From Planctomycetia bacterium (lineage in GTDB: Bacteria; Planctomycetota; Planctomycetia; Pirellulales; UBA1268): a DNA stretch of 64,000 nucleotides. This document shows positions 23,467 to 32,600 of the stretch, in pieces. The translations under genes and the position numbers were made by a program. The first letter of the stretch is position 1. Each line of letters starts with the position of its first letter. The stretch spans positions 164,753-228,752 of the forward strand of contig BJHK01000005.1 of the NCBI GenBank assembly GCA_014192425.1. Direction: 5' to 3'. The notes under the pieces were generated by a model. It saw nothing but the letters and a program-made list of their open reading frames with translations. It did no database searches and was not told where the DNA came from.

Positions 23467-24268
23467 GCACCTGCTCCGCCGACCAGCCGGCGGCCCGCAG
23501 GTCGGCTATCGCCAGCCCGCCTGTCCGCTTCGCCAGCCGGTTCCCCTGCGCATCGCACACCAGGGGCATGTGGCAGAACGCCGGCGGCCGCCAGCCGAGG
23601 GCCTCGTAGATCAGCACCTGCCGGGCCGTGCTCGTCAGCAGGTCGGCGCCGCGGACCACCTCCGCGATCTGCATCGCATGATCGTCGGCGACCACGGCCA
23701 GTTCATAGGCCGCCCCGTCATCCCGCCGCCAGACGACGAAGTCGCCGAAATCGACGCCGGCCGTCCGCACGACGCGGCCCTGTATGGCATCGGTGAACTC
23801 GATCACCCGGCCGTCGGGGACGCGGAACCGCCAGGGCACGCCGCCGGGCGTGGCCGCCCGCTCCCATCGCGCGGGCCGCAGGGACGGCGGAAAAATCGGC
23901 TCATCCACGTCGTGCGGCGCGGCCGCGGCCGCCTCCACGTCGCGACGCGAGTGCGGACTCGGGTAGATCGCACCCGCCGCCTCCAGCCGGCGCCAGATCT
24001 CCCGGTACCAATCGGCCCGCCGGCGCTGCTCATAGGGGCCGTGCGGGCCGCCGACGTCCGGCCCCTCCGTCCAGGCGAGCCCGAGCCAACGCAGGTCGGC
24101 GATCGCCGCGCCGACGAACTCGGGCCGGCAACGACTGCCATCGAGATCCTCGATCCGGAGCACGAGCCCCGCGTCACCGGCCCGCTCCGCCGCCCGGGCG
24201 AAGGTCCGGGCATGGCCCACGTGCAAGAGGCCCGTGGGCGTCGGCGCGAGCCGGCCACGGCAGCCCAT
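23414..24268 (-). CDS. gluQ: Glutamyl-Q tRNA(Asp) synthetase
   Basis: 284 residues from the ATG at 24268. The enzyme attaches glutamate to queuosine in the anticodon of tRNA(Asp). The class I motifs are visible: the HIGH box as PTGLLHVGHA at residues 10-19, RIEDLDGSRCRPE, and a KMSKS-like NRLAKRTGG. There is no anticodon-binding domain, which separates it from full GluRS. The Cys cluster that binds zinc in many GluQ proteins (YPCxC) is replaced here by YPSPHSRRD, so this is probably a zinc-free form. The start codon overlaps the stop of the upstream CAAX-protease gene (TGATG), suggesting translational coupling, and the 3' end overlaps the convergent peptidase gene. Confidence 0.88.
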   Translation of the reverse strand: MGCRGRLAPTPTGLLHVGHARTFARAAERAGDAGLVLRIEDLDGSRCRPEFVGAAIADLRWLGLAWTEGPDVGGPHGPYEQRRRADWYREIWRRLEAAGAIYPSPHSRRDVEAAAAAPHDVDEPIFPPSLRPARWERAATPGGVPWRFRVPDGRVIEFTDAIQGRVVRTAGVDFGDFVVWRRDDGAAYELAVVADDHAMQIAEVVRGADLLTSTARQVLIYEALGWRPPAFCHMPLVCDAQGNRLAKRTGGLAIADLRAAGWSAEQVLTAPLPGARGTCSPAPP

Positions 24269-25014
24269 CAGAGGAGCCACCAGGCGTTGCTCGAGAGCAC
24301 GTAGGCGCCAAGTGCCAGATTGGTCGCCGCGTGGCAGAGAATACAGTCGATCGGTCGCCGCGTCGCCGCCGCGATGCCGCTGACCAGCGCGAACCATCCG
24401 ACCGCCGCCACCGCCTCGGCCGGATGCGTGAGGCCGGCGTAGCCGGCGCAGGTCGCCGCCGCCACGGGCGTGACAAGGCCGAACGGCACCTCCCAGAATC
24501 GCTCCCGCTCCACGTAGCGGAGGAGGAACCCGCGCAGAAAGAGTTCCTCGGCAATCGGCACGACGACCACGAGCCCGAGCGCACGCACCAGCAAAAAGGC
24601 CCAGGCCGCGGGGCCGGTCCCGAGCGCCGTGAATGGATCGTAGCCGGCGCGGCCGCCGCTGCCCGCCCAGCCGGCATCCCGCTGCCAGGCGGCGAGAACG
24701 ACCCAGGGAATGACGAGGCCGAGGCCGACGAGCGGCGGCCACCACGAGGGCCGCCCGACCCATGCCCGGATCGCCGGCCAGCACCAGGCCAGCACCAGGC
24801 AGGTGACCACGACCCGCACGCCGTAGGCGACGGGATAGCCCCCCGGCAGACCGAGCGTCTCGAGCGGACCGGTGCCGAGAAACACGACGAGCGGAACCAC
24901 GCACACGAGCCATGGCCGCTCCGGACCATGATTGACCGGACCTCCGCTGGCGGGCGCGGCATCGTGCGGGGGGGCAACGGGCATGCGGGTCTCGACTCGC
25001 GGCTGCCGGCCCAA
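24268..25014 (-). CDS. CAAX prenyl protease-related (CPBP) membrane protease
   Basis: 248 residues with about seven hydrophobic segments. The three CPBP/Abi motifs are intact: EELFLRG with two Glu and the Arg (about residue 155), a His in [11 protein letters not shown], and HAATNLALG with His and Asn. These proteins are intramembrane glutamate-type proteases. The overall order fits the CAAX prenyl protease-related family that is sometimes linked with exosortase systems, but no exosortase or PEP-CTERM gene is present here. A shorter start (ATG at 24984) is possible. It is the first gene of a two-gene operon with gluQ, divergent from the EF-G gene. Confidence 0.8.
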   Translation of the reverse strand: MGRQPRVETRMPVAPPHDAAPASGGPVNHGPERPWLVCVVPLVVFLGTGPLETLGLPGGYPVAYGVRVVVTCLVLAWCWPAIRAWVGRPSWWPPLVGLGLVIPWVVLAAWQRDAGWAGSGGRAGYDPFTALGTGPAAWAFLLVRALGLVVVVPIAEELFLRGFLLRYVERERFWEVPFGLVTPVAAATCAGYAGLTHPAEAVAAVGWFALVSGIAAATRRPIDCILCHAATNLALGAYVLSSNAWWLL

Positions 25015-25057
25015 AAAAGGCCGCCAAAGGGTCGTCTGTCAGGAAATTCCCCGCCGC

Positions 25058-25065
25058 AGTATATT
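25058..25065. promoter_or_regulatory. Overlapping divergent -10-like boxes between the CAAX protease and EF-G genes
   Basis: On the minus strand TATACT (25063 to 25058) lies 43 bases before the CAAX-protease ATG. On the plus strand TATATT occupies 25060-25065. If both are used, the divergent promoters overlap. No clear -35 partners were assigned. Confidence 0.4.
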
Positions 25066-25120
25066 CGACGGGCTCGCCGTCGCCGCACGACTCGTTTTCG
25101 TCCCGCCAGGCGGCAGGAAT

Positions 25121-25198
25121 GTCTCCGGGGCACGGTCCCGGAGACAGTGCCCGCAGACCACAGCCAGACCCCAAAAGCCAGAACTCAAAAGCCAGAAC
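25121..25198 (+). other. EF-G leader: hairpin and 13-bp direct repeat
   Basis: In the leader upstream of the EF-G gene, GTCTCCGGG (25121-25129) pairs perfectly with 25137-25145 around a seven-base loop. It is followed by CAAAAGCCAGAAC repeated at 25172-25184 and 25186-25198. The Shine-Dalgarno candidate GAGGA is at 25201-25205. Whether this leader is regulatory is unknown. Confidence 0.4.
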
Positions 25199-25216
25199 CC
25201 GAGGATCTTCGTTTCC

Positions 25217-27307
25217 ATGGACCTGACACTGCTTCGCAACATGGGCATCTCCGCCCACATCGACTCCGGCAAGACCACGCTGTCGGAGCGGATCCTGTAC
25301 TACGCCGGCCGCATCCACCGGATCCAGGAGGTCAAGGGAGACGGCGACGGGGCGACCATGGACTACATGGACCTCGAGCGCGAGCGCGGAATCACCATCA
25401 CATCCGCCGCCACCAGCGTCCGCTGGGGCGACTGCGACATCAACCTCATCGACACACCGGGCCATGTCGATTTCACAGTCGAAGTGGAACGCAGCCTGCG
25501 GGTCCTCGACGGCGCCATCCTCGTGCTCTGCAGCGTGGGCGGTGTGCAGAGCCAGTCGATGACCGTCGACCGGCAGATGAAGCGTTACCGCGTGCCGCGG
25601 TTGGCCTTCGTCAACAAGATGGACCGCACCGGCGCCAACTTCGAGCGGGTCGTGCAGCAGCTCAAGGACAAGCTCGGCTGCCATGCCATCCCCTACCAGA
25701 TCCCGATCGGCAAGGAGGACAAGCTCGAGGGCGTGATCGACCTCGTCCGCATGAAGGCCCTGTACTTCGACGGCGACAACGGCGAGAAGGTCCGCGAGGA
25801 GGCGATCCCCGCCGAGCTCGAGGCCAAGGCCACCGAGGCCCGGCACAAGCTGCTCGAGGACCTCGCCATGTATTCCGACTCGCTGATGGAGAAGCTGCTC
25901 TCCGAGGAGGTGCCGACGGAGGACGAGATCCACGCCGTCACCAAGGCGGCCGTCCATTCCCAGAGCATCACGCCGGTGTTCTGCGGCTCGGCCTACAAGA
26001 ACAAGGGGGTGCAGGCCCTGCTCGACGCCGTCGTCCGCTACCTGCCCAACCCGCTGGAGCGGAAAATCGTCGCCAAGAACTGGACCAACGCAGACGAGAA
26101 GTTCGACCTCGAGGCCGACCCGAAGAAGCCGCTCGTTGCCATGGCCTTCAAGATCGTCGACGATCCCTATGGCCAGCTGACCTTCATGCGGATCTACCAG
26201 GGCACGCTCAAGAAGGGGGACACCTACGTCAACCAGCGGACGAGCCAGAAGCAGCGGTTCAGCCGCATCGTCCGCATGCACGCCGACAAGCGCGAGGAGA
26301 TCGACATCGCCGAGGCGGGCGACATCGTCGCGGTGATGGGCGTCGACGCGGCCAGCGGCGACACGTACGCCGCCGACGCCAAGTACTGCACGCTGGAAAG
26401 CATGTTCGTGCCCGAGCCGGTGATCAAGATGGCGATCACCCCGACGCAGCGGGACGGGCTCGACAAGCTGGTCAAGGCGCTGCAGCGGTTCACCCGCGAG
26501 GATCCCACGTTCCGCGTCGCTACGGACGAGGAGACGGGGGAGACGCTGATCGCCGGAATGGGCGAGCTGCACCTCGACATCTACGTCGAGCGGATCAAGC
26601 GCGAGTACAAGGTGGAAGTGACGGTCGGCGCTCCGAAGGTCAGCTACCGCGAGGCGCCGACGCGGAGCACCGCCTACGACTACAAGCACAAGAAGCAGAC
26701 CGGCGGCTCCGGCCAGTACGCCCACATCATCGGCCATCTCGAGCCGCTCCCCGAGGACGCGTCCGAGAACTTCATCTTCGAAGACGCGGTCGTCGGCGGC
26801 CGCGTGCCGCGGGAATACATTCCCTCGGTCGAGAAGGGCTTCCTGTCCGTGCTCAGCAAGGGCCCGATCGCCGGCTTCCCGATCGTGGGCGTCAAGGCCA
26901 CGCTCGAGGACGGCTCGTACCACGACGTCGACTCCAGCGACATGGCGTTCCAGATCTGCGCGCGGGCCGGCTTCCGCGAGGCGTTTCTGGACACGAAGCC
27001 GGTGCTCCTCGAGCCGATCATGAAGATGGAGGTCGAGGTTCCGGCCGATTTCCAGGGGGCCGTGACGGGTGAGCTCAACAAGCGCCGCGGGCTGATCGTC
27101 TCCACGGAGACCGTCGGCAACGCCTCGACGATCATCGCCGAGGTGCCGCTGGCCGAGACCTTCGGCTATTCGACCGATCTGCGGAGCATGACGCAGGGTC
27201 AGGGCGTGTTCACGATGGAGTTTTCCAAGTACCGTCCCACCCCGATGAACATCCAGAGGGAGATCATCGAGGATCGCAAGAAGGCCGACCTCGCCGCCGC
27301 CAAGTAG
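25217..27307 (+). CDS. fusA: Elongation factor G, mitochondrial/spd type
   Basis: 696 residues, standard EF-G length. The GTPase G1 motif reads [13 protein letters not shown], with Ser where bacterial EF-G usually has Ala; this HIDSGKTT form is typical of mitochondrial EFG1 and the related EF-G of spirochetes and planctomycetes. Other G motifs follow: [13 protein letters not shown] (G2), IDTPGHVDF (G3) and [13 protein letters not shown] (G4). Domain IV has [13 protein letters not shown] and the C-terminus has the domain V segment [20 protein letters not shown] in shortened form. It drives tRNA-mRNA translocation on the ribosome with GTP hydrolysis. No ribosomal protein operon surrounds it, which also fits the spd-type lineage rather than the str-operon fusA. 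Confidence 0.92.
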   Translation: MDLTLLRNMGISAHIDSGKTTLSERILYYAGRIHRIQEVKGDGDGATMDYMDLERERGITITSAATSVRWGDCDINLIDTPGHVDFTVEVERSLRVLDGAILVLCSVGGVQSQSMTVDRQMKRYRVPRLAFVNKMDRTGANFERVVQQLKDKLGCHAIPYQIPIGKEDKLEGVIDLVRMKALYFDGDNGEKVREEAIPAELEAKATEARHKLLEDLAMYSDSLMEKLLSEEVPTEDEIHAVTKAAVHSQSITPVFCGSAYKNKGVQALLDAVVRYLPNPLERKIVAKNWTNADEKFDLEADPKKPLVAMAFKIVDDPYGQLTFMRIYQGTLKKGDTYVNQRTSQKQRFSRIVRMHADKREEIDIAEAGDIVAVMGVDAASGDTYAADAKYCTLESMFVPEPVIKMAITPTQRDGLDKLVKALQRFTREDPTFRVATDEETGETLIAGMGELHLDIYVERIKREYKVEVTVGAPKVSYREAPTRSTAYDYKHKKQTGGSGQYAHIIGHLEPLPEDASENFIFEDAVVGGRVPREYIPSVEKGFLSVLSKGPIAGFPIVGVKATLEDGSYHDVDSSDMAFQICARAGFREAFLDTKPVLLEPIMKMEVEVPADFQGAVTGELNKRRGLIVSTETVGNASTIIAEVPLAETFGYSTDLRSMTQGQGVFTMEFSKYRPTPMNIQREIIEDRKKADLAAAK

Positions 27308-27370
27308 CCCGCCGCCACGGACCGCTCGGCGGCCGGTCGCGGTGAGCGGCCGGTCAGTGTCTGATCGTGG

Positions 27371-28162
27371 TCAGCGGGCGACCGCTGCCGTGATCCCGTC
27401 CCAGAGGGTGAGCCGGGCCGCCAGGCACTCCTGCGCGGCCCGCGATGCCTCGGCCCAGAGCCGCGAATCGCGGCCGCAGAGCCGGGCCAGGATCCGCCGG
27501 CAGGCGGGGGCGTGGTGGTCGTCGTCGTGATCGATGTGCCGCTCCAGGTAGAAGCGAAACCGGTTCCATGACTCCGGCTCGTGCGCCGCGAGCCTGACGA
27601 CGACCCGCCGGAACATGTCGGGGATCACGTCCTCGCGGCCGTGGGTGAAGGCGGCCACGATGCCGGCCGTCGAGCCCGATTCGATGACGGCGAACGACCG
27701 ACGCACGAACTCGATCGCCTCCGGGGGACCGCCGCAGCCGGCCAACGCCCGCGGGAGAGGCGTGCCCGCGCCGAGGGCGGCCAGCAGCCGCTCGATCGGA
27801 CCGCTGTCGGCACCGGCCTGCCGCATGGCGTCGAGATAGAGTTCGAAATGGGAGGCCGAGCCCCCCTCGGGCAGCGCGTCCGACTCCTCGTCGAGGACGA
27901 TCTCATTGACCAGCCGCCGGGCTTCCGGGTCGGGCGTCGGCCGCCAGGGGACCGTCGTGCAGGTGAGTCGTTGCTGCATCGCCTTGAGCAGGCTCTGGAA
28001 GTCCCAGACGGCGAAGACGTGGGACTCCATGAACCGGCGCAGCCGGTCGGGACCATCGATGGCGGCGTAAATCGGGTGCCGGAGGAGCCGCTCCCGGAAA
28101 TCCCCGAGATCGATGACCGGCTCGGCGGGAAGCGACGGCGGAGGCATGGTGACGGGGGGCAT
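27371..28162 (-). CDS. DUF3050 family protein (haem-oxygenase-like fold)
   Basis: 263 residues, cytosolic. The sequence matches DUF3050: LRHPIYAAIDGPDRLRRFME, HVFAVWDFQSLLKAMQQRL, then LVNEIVLDEESD and HFELYLDAM, and the C-terminal half IPDMFRRVV, FRFYLERHIDHDDDHHAP. The spaced His and Asp/Glu residues (DEESD, HIDHDDDHH) are placed as in helical haem-oxygenase/TenA-like or ferritin-type folds and could bind metal, but no reaction is known for the family. On the minus strand TATAAA (28198 to 28193) lies about 30 bases before the start and may be its promoter. It is not obviously linked to the pseudopilin genes that follow. Confidence 0.75.
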   Translation of the reverse strand: MPPVTMPPPSLPAEPVIDLGDFRERLLRHPIYAAIDGPDRLRRFMESHVFAVWDFQSLLKAMQQRLTCTTVPWRPTPDPEARRLVNEIVLDEESDALPEGGSASHFELYLDAMRQAGADSGPIERLLAALGAGTPLPRALAGCGGPPEAIEFVRRSFAVIESGSTAGIVAAFTHGREDVIPDMFRRVVVRLAAHEPESWNRFRFYLERHIDHDDDHHAPACRRILARLCGRDSRLWAEASRAAQECLAARLTLWDGITAAVAR

Positions 28163-28249
28163 GGGCGGGCCTGCGGAGGAGTCGAATACCCTTTTATAGC
28201 CCGCCCACCGACGGCGGGGAGGCTGTTCCGCGGCCGCCGGCCGCAGGGC

Positions 28250-29602
28250 TCAGTGGGGCACGAACGTGTGCCGCACGGTGATCTGCCGCACCTGGCGGCT
28301 CGTCGGCTCGTAGCAGCGAATCCGGACCTCGATGCCACGCAGTGGAAAGCCGTAGGGGGGGGCGGTCTCCCTCTCCCCGGCATCGTCGATCACGCCGTTG
28401 CCGTCGTCGTCGAGGCCATTGAGCGACTCGTCCACGAGTGTGTCGCCGTCCTCGTCGCGACCATTGGCCTCGTAGTTGCTGCTCCACGTGTCGTAGGTGC
28501 GGCGGTCCGACGAGCCGGCGGCCTGAAGGCCGCTGCGGGCGTCGCCGAACCCCGCAAAGTGGGCGGGGACGGCGGGAAGCAGGTCGTTGACGGTGACGCC
28601 GTGGCCGAGGTCGACATACGCCCCGCTGGCGACCGCCGCAGGGCCGGGGAACCCGGGATCGCCCGGCACCACCGGCGTGCCGCCGGTCGCCAGGCCCACC
28701 GGCGCAGCCGGGTCGAAGACGCGGACGTCGAAGCCGAGGACGTGGGTGAGCACGACATCCTCGCCACGACGCTGGCTCGTGGCGTCGAACACCAGGCCCT
28801 CGATCGCCGCCGGAAGCAGTTCCGCCGTGCCAGAGGTCGAGGCCGCCTGGTGGGCCACGAATGGAAACGGGAAGCCCGACGTCGTGAGCCCGGCCACATT
28901 GTGCATGAACCGGCATTCACGCCGGCTCAGGTCGGCGAGCGTGTTGGGAAACAGCACGCTCCCCTCGCGCCGCACCGAGACGTCGCAGGGGGAATTGAAA
29001 TAGCCGGCCCACGAGCTCCAGCCGACCGTGTTCTCGCCAACCCGGAACGGGTCCGCCCCAACGTAGCCCATCACGAGCAGCTGCCGCCGGTAGACGGTGT
29101 AGGTGACCGGACCGCTGCTCCCCGGCGTGGGCCGGGCGAACCAGGCGACCTCGGCCACCGTGCTCTCGAACGTGTCCACGAGCGCCGTCGCAGACGCCGA
29201 GACCGTCGGCGCCCGGCCGATGAACGGGGCCTCGGAATTCCGCGTCGTGAACAGCAGGACGTCGTCGTGGTCGCCACTGACGATGCCACCGACGGCGTCG
29301 TTGAGCGTTCCGCTGACGATGCCGGCGAGACTGGTGGCGTCGGTCGCCGGTCCCTCGATGATCTCCAGGTAGCCCTCGGCCGCCGCCTCCGCGGCGGGCA
29401 CCGTCCGCGCCGTGATCCCGGCGAGGTCGGACCGCAGCCGCCAGGCCGCCGTTCGCATCCGGCCGTCGAGGTCGAGGACCGCCCGGCTGCCGGAGATCGC
29501 CCCGCCGAAGACCGCGAACACCTGGGCGACTGCCGCCATGAGCAGCAGCGTCGCCGAGAGGGCGATCATCATCTCGATGAGGGTCATCGCCCGGCGGGTC
29601 AT
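28250..29602 (-). CDS. PilW-like minor pseudopilin, cassette 2
   Basis: 450 residues. The N-terminus is MTRRAMTLIEMMIALS, a class III pilin helix with Glu at +5, but the residue before the cleavage site is Ala, not the usual Gly. The body starts with [15 protein letters not shown], similar to GspJ/PilW. Towards the C-terminus a stretch of Asp/Gly repeats (DGDTLVDESLNGLDDDGNGV) looks like calcium-binding loops, followed by RGIEVRIRCYEPTSRQVRQ, which is shared with the paralogue at 38274-40049. It is the last gene of the second cassette and overlaps the stop of the giant GspK-like gene by four bases. Predicted inner-membrane/pseudopilus subunit. Confidence 0.75.
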   Translation of the reverse strand: MTRRAMTLIEMMIALSATLLLMAAVAQVFAVFGGAISGSRAVLDLDGRMRTAAWRLRSDLAGITARTVPAAEAAAEGYLEIIEGPATDATSLAGIVSGTLNDAVGGIVSGDHDDVLLFTTRNSEAPFIGRAPTVSASATALVDTFESTVAEVAWFARPTPGSSGPVTYTVYRRQLLVMGYVGADPFRVGENTVGWSSWAGYFNSPCDVSVRREGSVLFPNTLADLSRRECRFMHNVAGLTTSGFPFPFVAHQAASTSGTAELLPAAIEGLVFDATSQRRGEDVVLTHVLGFDVRVFDPAAPVGLATGGTPVVPGDPGFPGPAAVASGAYVDLGHGVTVNDLLPAVPAHFAGFGDARSGLQAAGSSDRRTYDTWSSNYEANGRDEDGDTLVDESLNGLDDDGNGVIDDAGERETAPPYGFPLRGIEVRIRCYEPTSRQVRQITVRHTFVPH

Positions 29603-32600
29603 TCGATGATCCTCCGCACCCGCACGCAGTCCCAGACGTTGTGGTCACGCCCCTCCTCGAAGCCGACCGGGATCGAGCGATCCACGATGTAGAACGCCCG
29701 ATGGTCGCGGACCGAGTCGGGATCGCCCGTCACCGACTCGCGCAGCGTGATCCAGACGGCGAACAAATTGGATCGCGGCGTCGCCGTGTTCGCCAGCCGC
29801 GTCGCCGTGTAGATTCCGTGGAGCGGATTCAGGTCGACGGGGAGAACGTTCGCCGCATGGGCGTCGGCCGCGGGCGTCGTGGACGTCCCGGAAAGCGCCA
29901 TGACCGCCGCCAACGACTGGCCGGGCGTGGTCTCCAGGTCGGCCGCGGTCCGGCTCACGACCGGTGCGTTGAGCGGCCCGGCCACGACCGCGTCCCAGAC
30001 GTCGTCGGCCGTCACGGTGTTGAGGTTCACCCGGCCCGGCTCGCGGAACGCCGAGAGTTGGTTGACCGATGTCGTGACCGCGAAGACGCCGGACTCCGCC
30101 GGCAGGCTGCTGCCGCTGGTGACGTGCAGCCCCGCGTATCGCGATGGGACGTGCACCGCGTCGAAGAGCAGGCCGAGCGGCACCGGCGCACCCGCGCTCC
30201 CCTGGTTCGCCGGCGTCGGACGGACGTAGCCCTCCAGGACTCCCGCCGCGTCGCCGTGCGGCACGAGCATCAGTTCGGCGGCGCTGACGAACGGCCGGTT
30301 GGGCCAGGGCATGCAGGCGACGTTGGCGCCGCCCGTGAAGGTCGGAAAGGCGAACGTTCCGAACGCGGGCACGGTGCTTGTGGCCTGTCCGGCCATCCGC
30401 CAGAAGGCGGTCGTGCCGCTCGACACCGACCGCTGGGTGCCGACAAGCGGCTGCGTCGAGAAGATGCTGGTGTTGACCACGCCGATGCTGCCGGAGTCGA
30501 CCACCACATACCGCAGGCTGGACGTGCCGGTGTTCGTCATGTTCCACGTGTCGGCCGTCGGCACCTGGGACGGATCGGACAGCCTTTCAAGGTGGATCGT
30601 GCCCGAGCGGACCGCCGTCGTCGTCGGCGTTCCCGGGACACGCATGCCGGTCAGGGTGCGGCCGCTGCCCGACAGCGTCACCGTGACCGTGCCCGTCTGC
30701 GTCACCAGGGTGCTGCCACTGGCGAGGCAGAGCGTGGAATCGACGGCGAGCTTCGGCTTCGAGTCGCCAGTGGTGATGCCCGACGTGGCGAACTCGTCGG
30801 CGGCCGCCGTAGCGGTGTCGAGCCGCAGGTAACGGGTCGTGTCGTCGGCGACGATCCGCAGCCGCCAGATGGGATAGGCCGTCCCGGAGACATCGTCGTA
30901 GCCGGAGATCGTGCCCGAGGCGAGGACGTCCGTGGCCGGTTTCTTGCCGAGGTCGACCACGTTCGTCGGCTTGCCCGAGGCCCCGCTGGAGAGCGTGTCG
31001 AGCGCCGGATCGCACGTCTCGGCGGCGATACCGCTGGAGCCGCTGGCCCAGGCCCGGGCGTTCCATGGACGATGGAGCGCGACGAACAGCCCGCCGGTCG
31101 TCGCGTTCTCCCAGGCCAGCGTCTCGGTGATGAGGATCTCGGGCCGCTCCACCCCCCAGACCACGGCCCGCTCGGCGCCGTCGTCCGTCGTGGCGTTGCC
31201 GTCCACGCTCCAGCCGTTCTGCGGATTTGTGTCGTACTCGAATGGTGTCATCCGCGAATCGGCGTCGCGAAACTCGACCACGTTGGCGGCCCACTGGGCA
31301 AGCACGGCCCGATCGGCCGCCGGCTCGAGAGCCACCAAGAGCGTGTACAGATCCTTGAAGTAGGCCTGCCGCTGCACGTAGTACTCGACCGTCGGATCGT
31401 AGCCGGCGTTGGCGGGCGCGGCAGCGGCGAGCGGCCGATTGAGGTCGAATCGCTCGCCGCGCGACACCTCGCCGCCGATGATCCCGGAGAGGGGCTCGCT
31501 GCCGTAGAGCGTGCCGCTGGTTGCCAGCGCCAGCCAGGCCTGGATCCGGGCCGCGGCGCCGGTGGTGGGGTCGCCGCCGACGATCGCCGTGGTGTCCCAG
31601 GCATCGGTCGTCACCTTGAGCCTGGCCTCCTCTGCGGCCGACCCAAGCATGGCGGCCAGCCGGGGGGGCAGACGGTTGGCGTCCATGTCGTAGGGCCGCA
31701 GCACCGCCTCCAGTTCGGCCGGCGTGAACGGATTATCCGGGTGGTGCACGGTCGGCGCGGCGGCGAGGCTGGTGCCGTCGGTGGCCGGGTCGTGGAGTTT
31801 TCCGCCCGGGCCGCGTCTGGTGTCGAGGCGGATCTCATAGGGATCGTCGCGGGTCTCGCGGAGCGGGTCGGATGTCGTCGACCACTCCGGTTTGGCGAAG
31901 GCCACCGCCGGCACGACGCCCGAGCCGCTGGCGGCGAGCGTGACGGTCTTCATGCGCCCATGCAGGTCGGGGGGCGAATTGAAGACCCCGCGCGGCAGCG
32001 GGTAGGCACCCGACCCGTCACTGCCCCAGTTGAACGTCGCCGTGCCCGTCCACCACAGCGGCGGCACGCCGTAGTTCACGGTGATCGGCTGGTTCGGTAG
32101 CGCCCGGCGGTCGGTCCTGCGGCTGTCGTCGTCGTCCACGCCGGCGATTCCCGGCCGCGCGAAGCGGAAGTCCGAGTCGGCAAGGGCCACGTCGGCGGCC
32201 AATTGGGTCGCGGAGGGCCAGGAGCTCGGGGCCCTTTCTCCATACCGGCCTTCGAGGGCCTCGAGCCGTGGCGTGTCCTGGTCGACGGTGAACCGACTGT
32301 CCGACGGCCGCTCTCCGACCTGGCGGGTTTTTCGCCCGCCGACGACCGTGAACAAGAGCGGATCTTCGTTCGCTCCGACGTTCAGCGGCGCCGTGGGAAA
32401 CATCTTCGCCCCGTTGATCTCGGCCGGACCGTAGCCGCTCCCCAGCGGCGCCGATCCGGTGGCCACGGCCGTGGTCCAGTTGCTGAAGTTTGAACCCGTG
32501 TAGATGATCCGCGGCAGGGAGTCGTGGGCATTGACGTTGAACCTGCCGTCGAGGTCGATGACGAGGATCGAGGCCCGCAGTTGCACGGTGTTGCCATGGG

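Noticed and set aside
24269-26923. Open frame extending gluQ far upstream on the minus strand
   Set aside because: The extension runs through the CAAX protease in another frame and antisense through EF-G; the HIGH motif starts right after the ATG at 24268.
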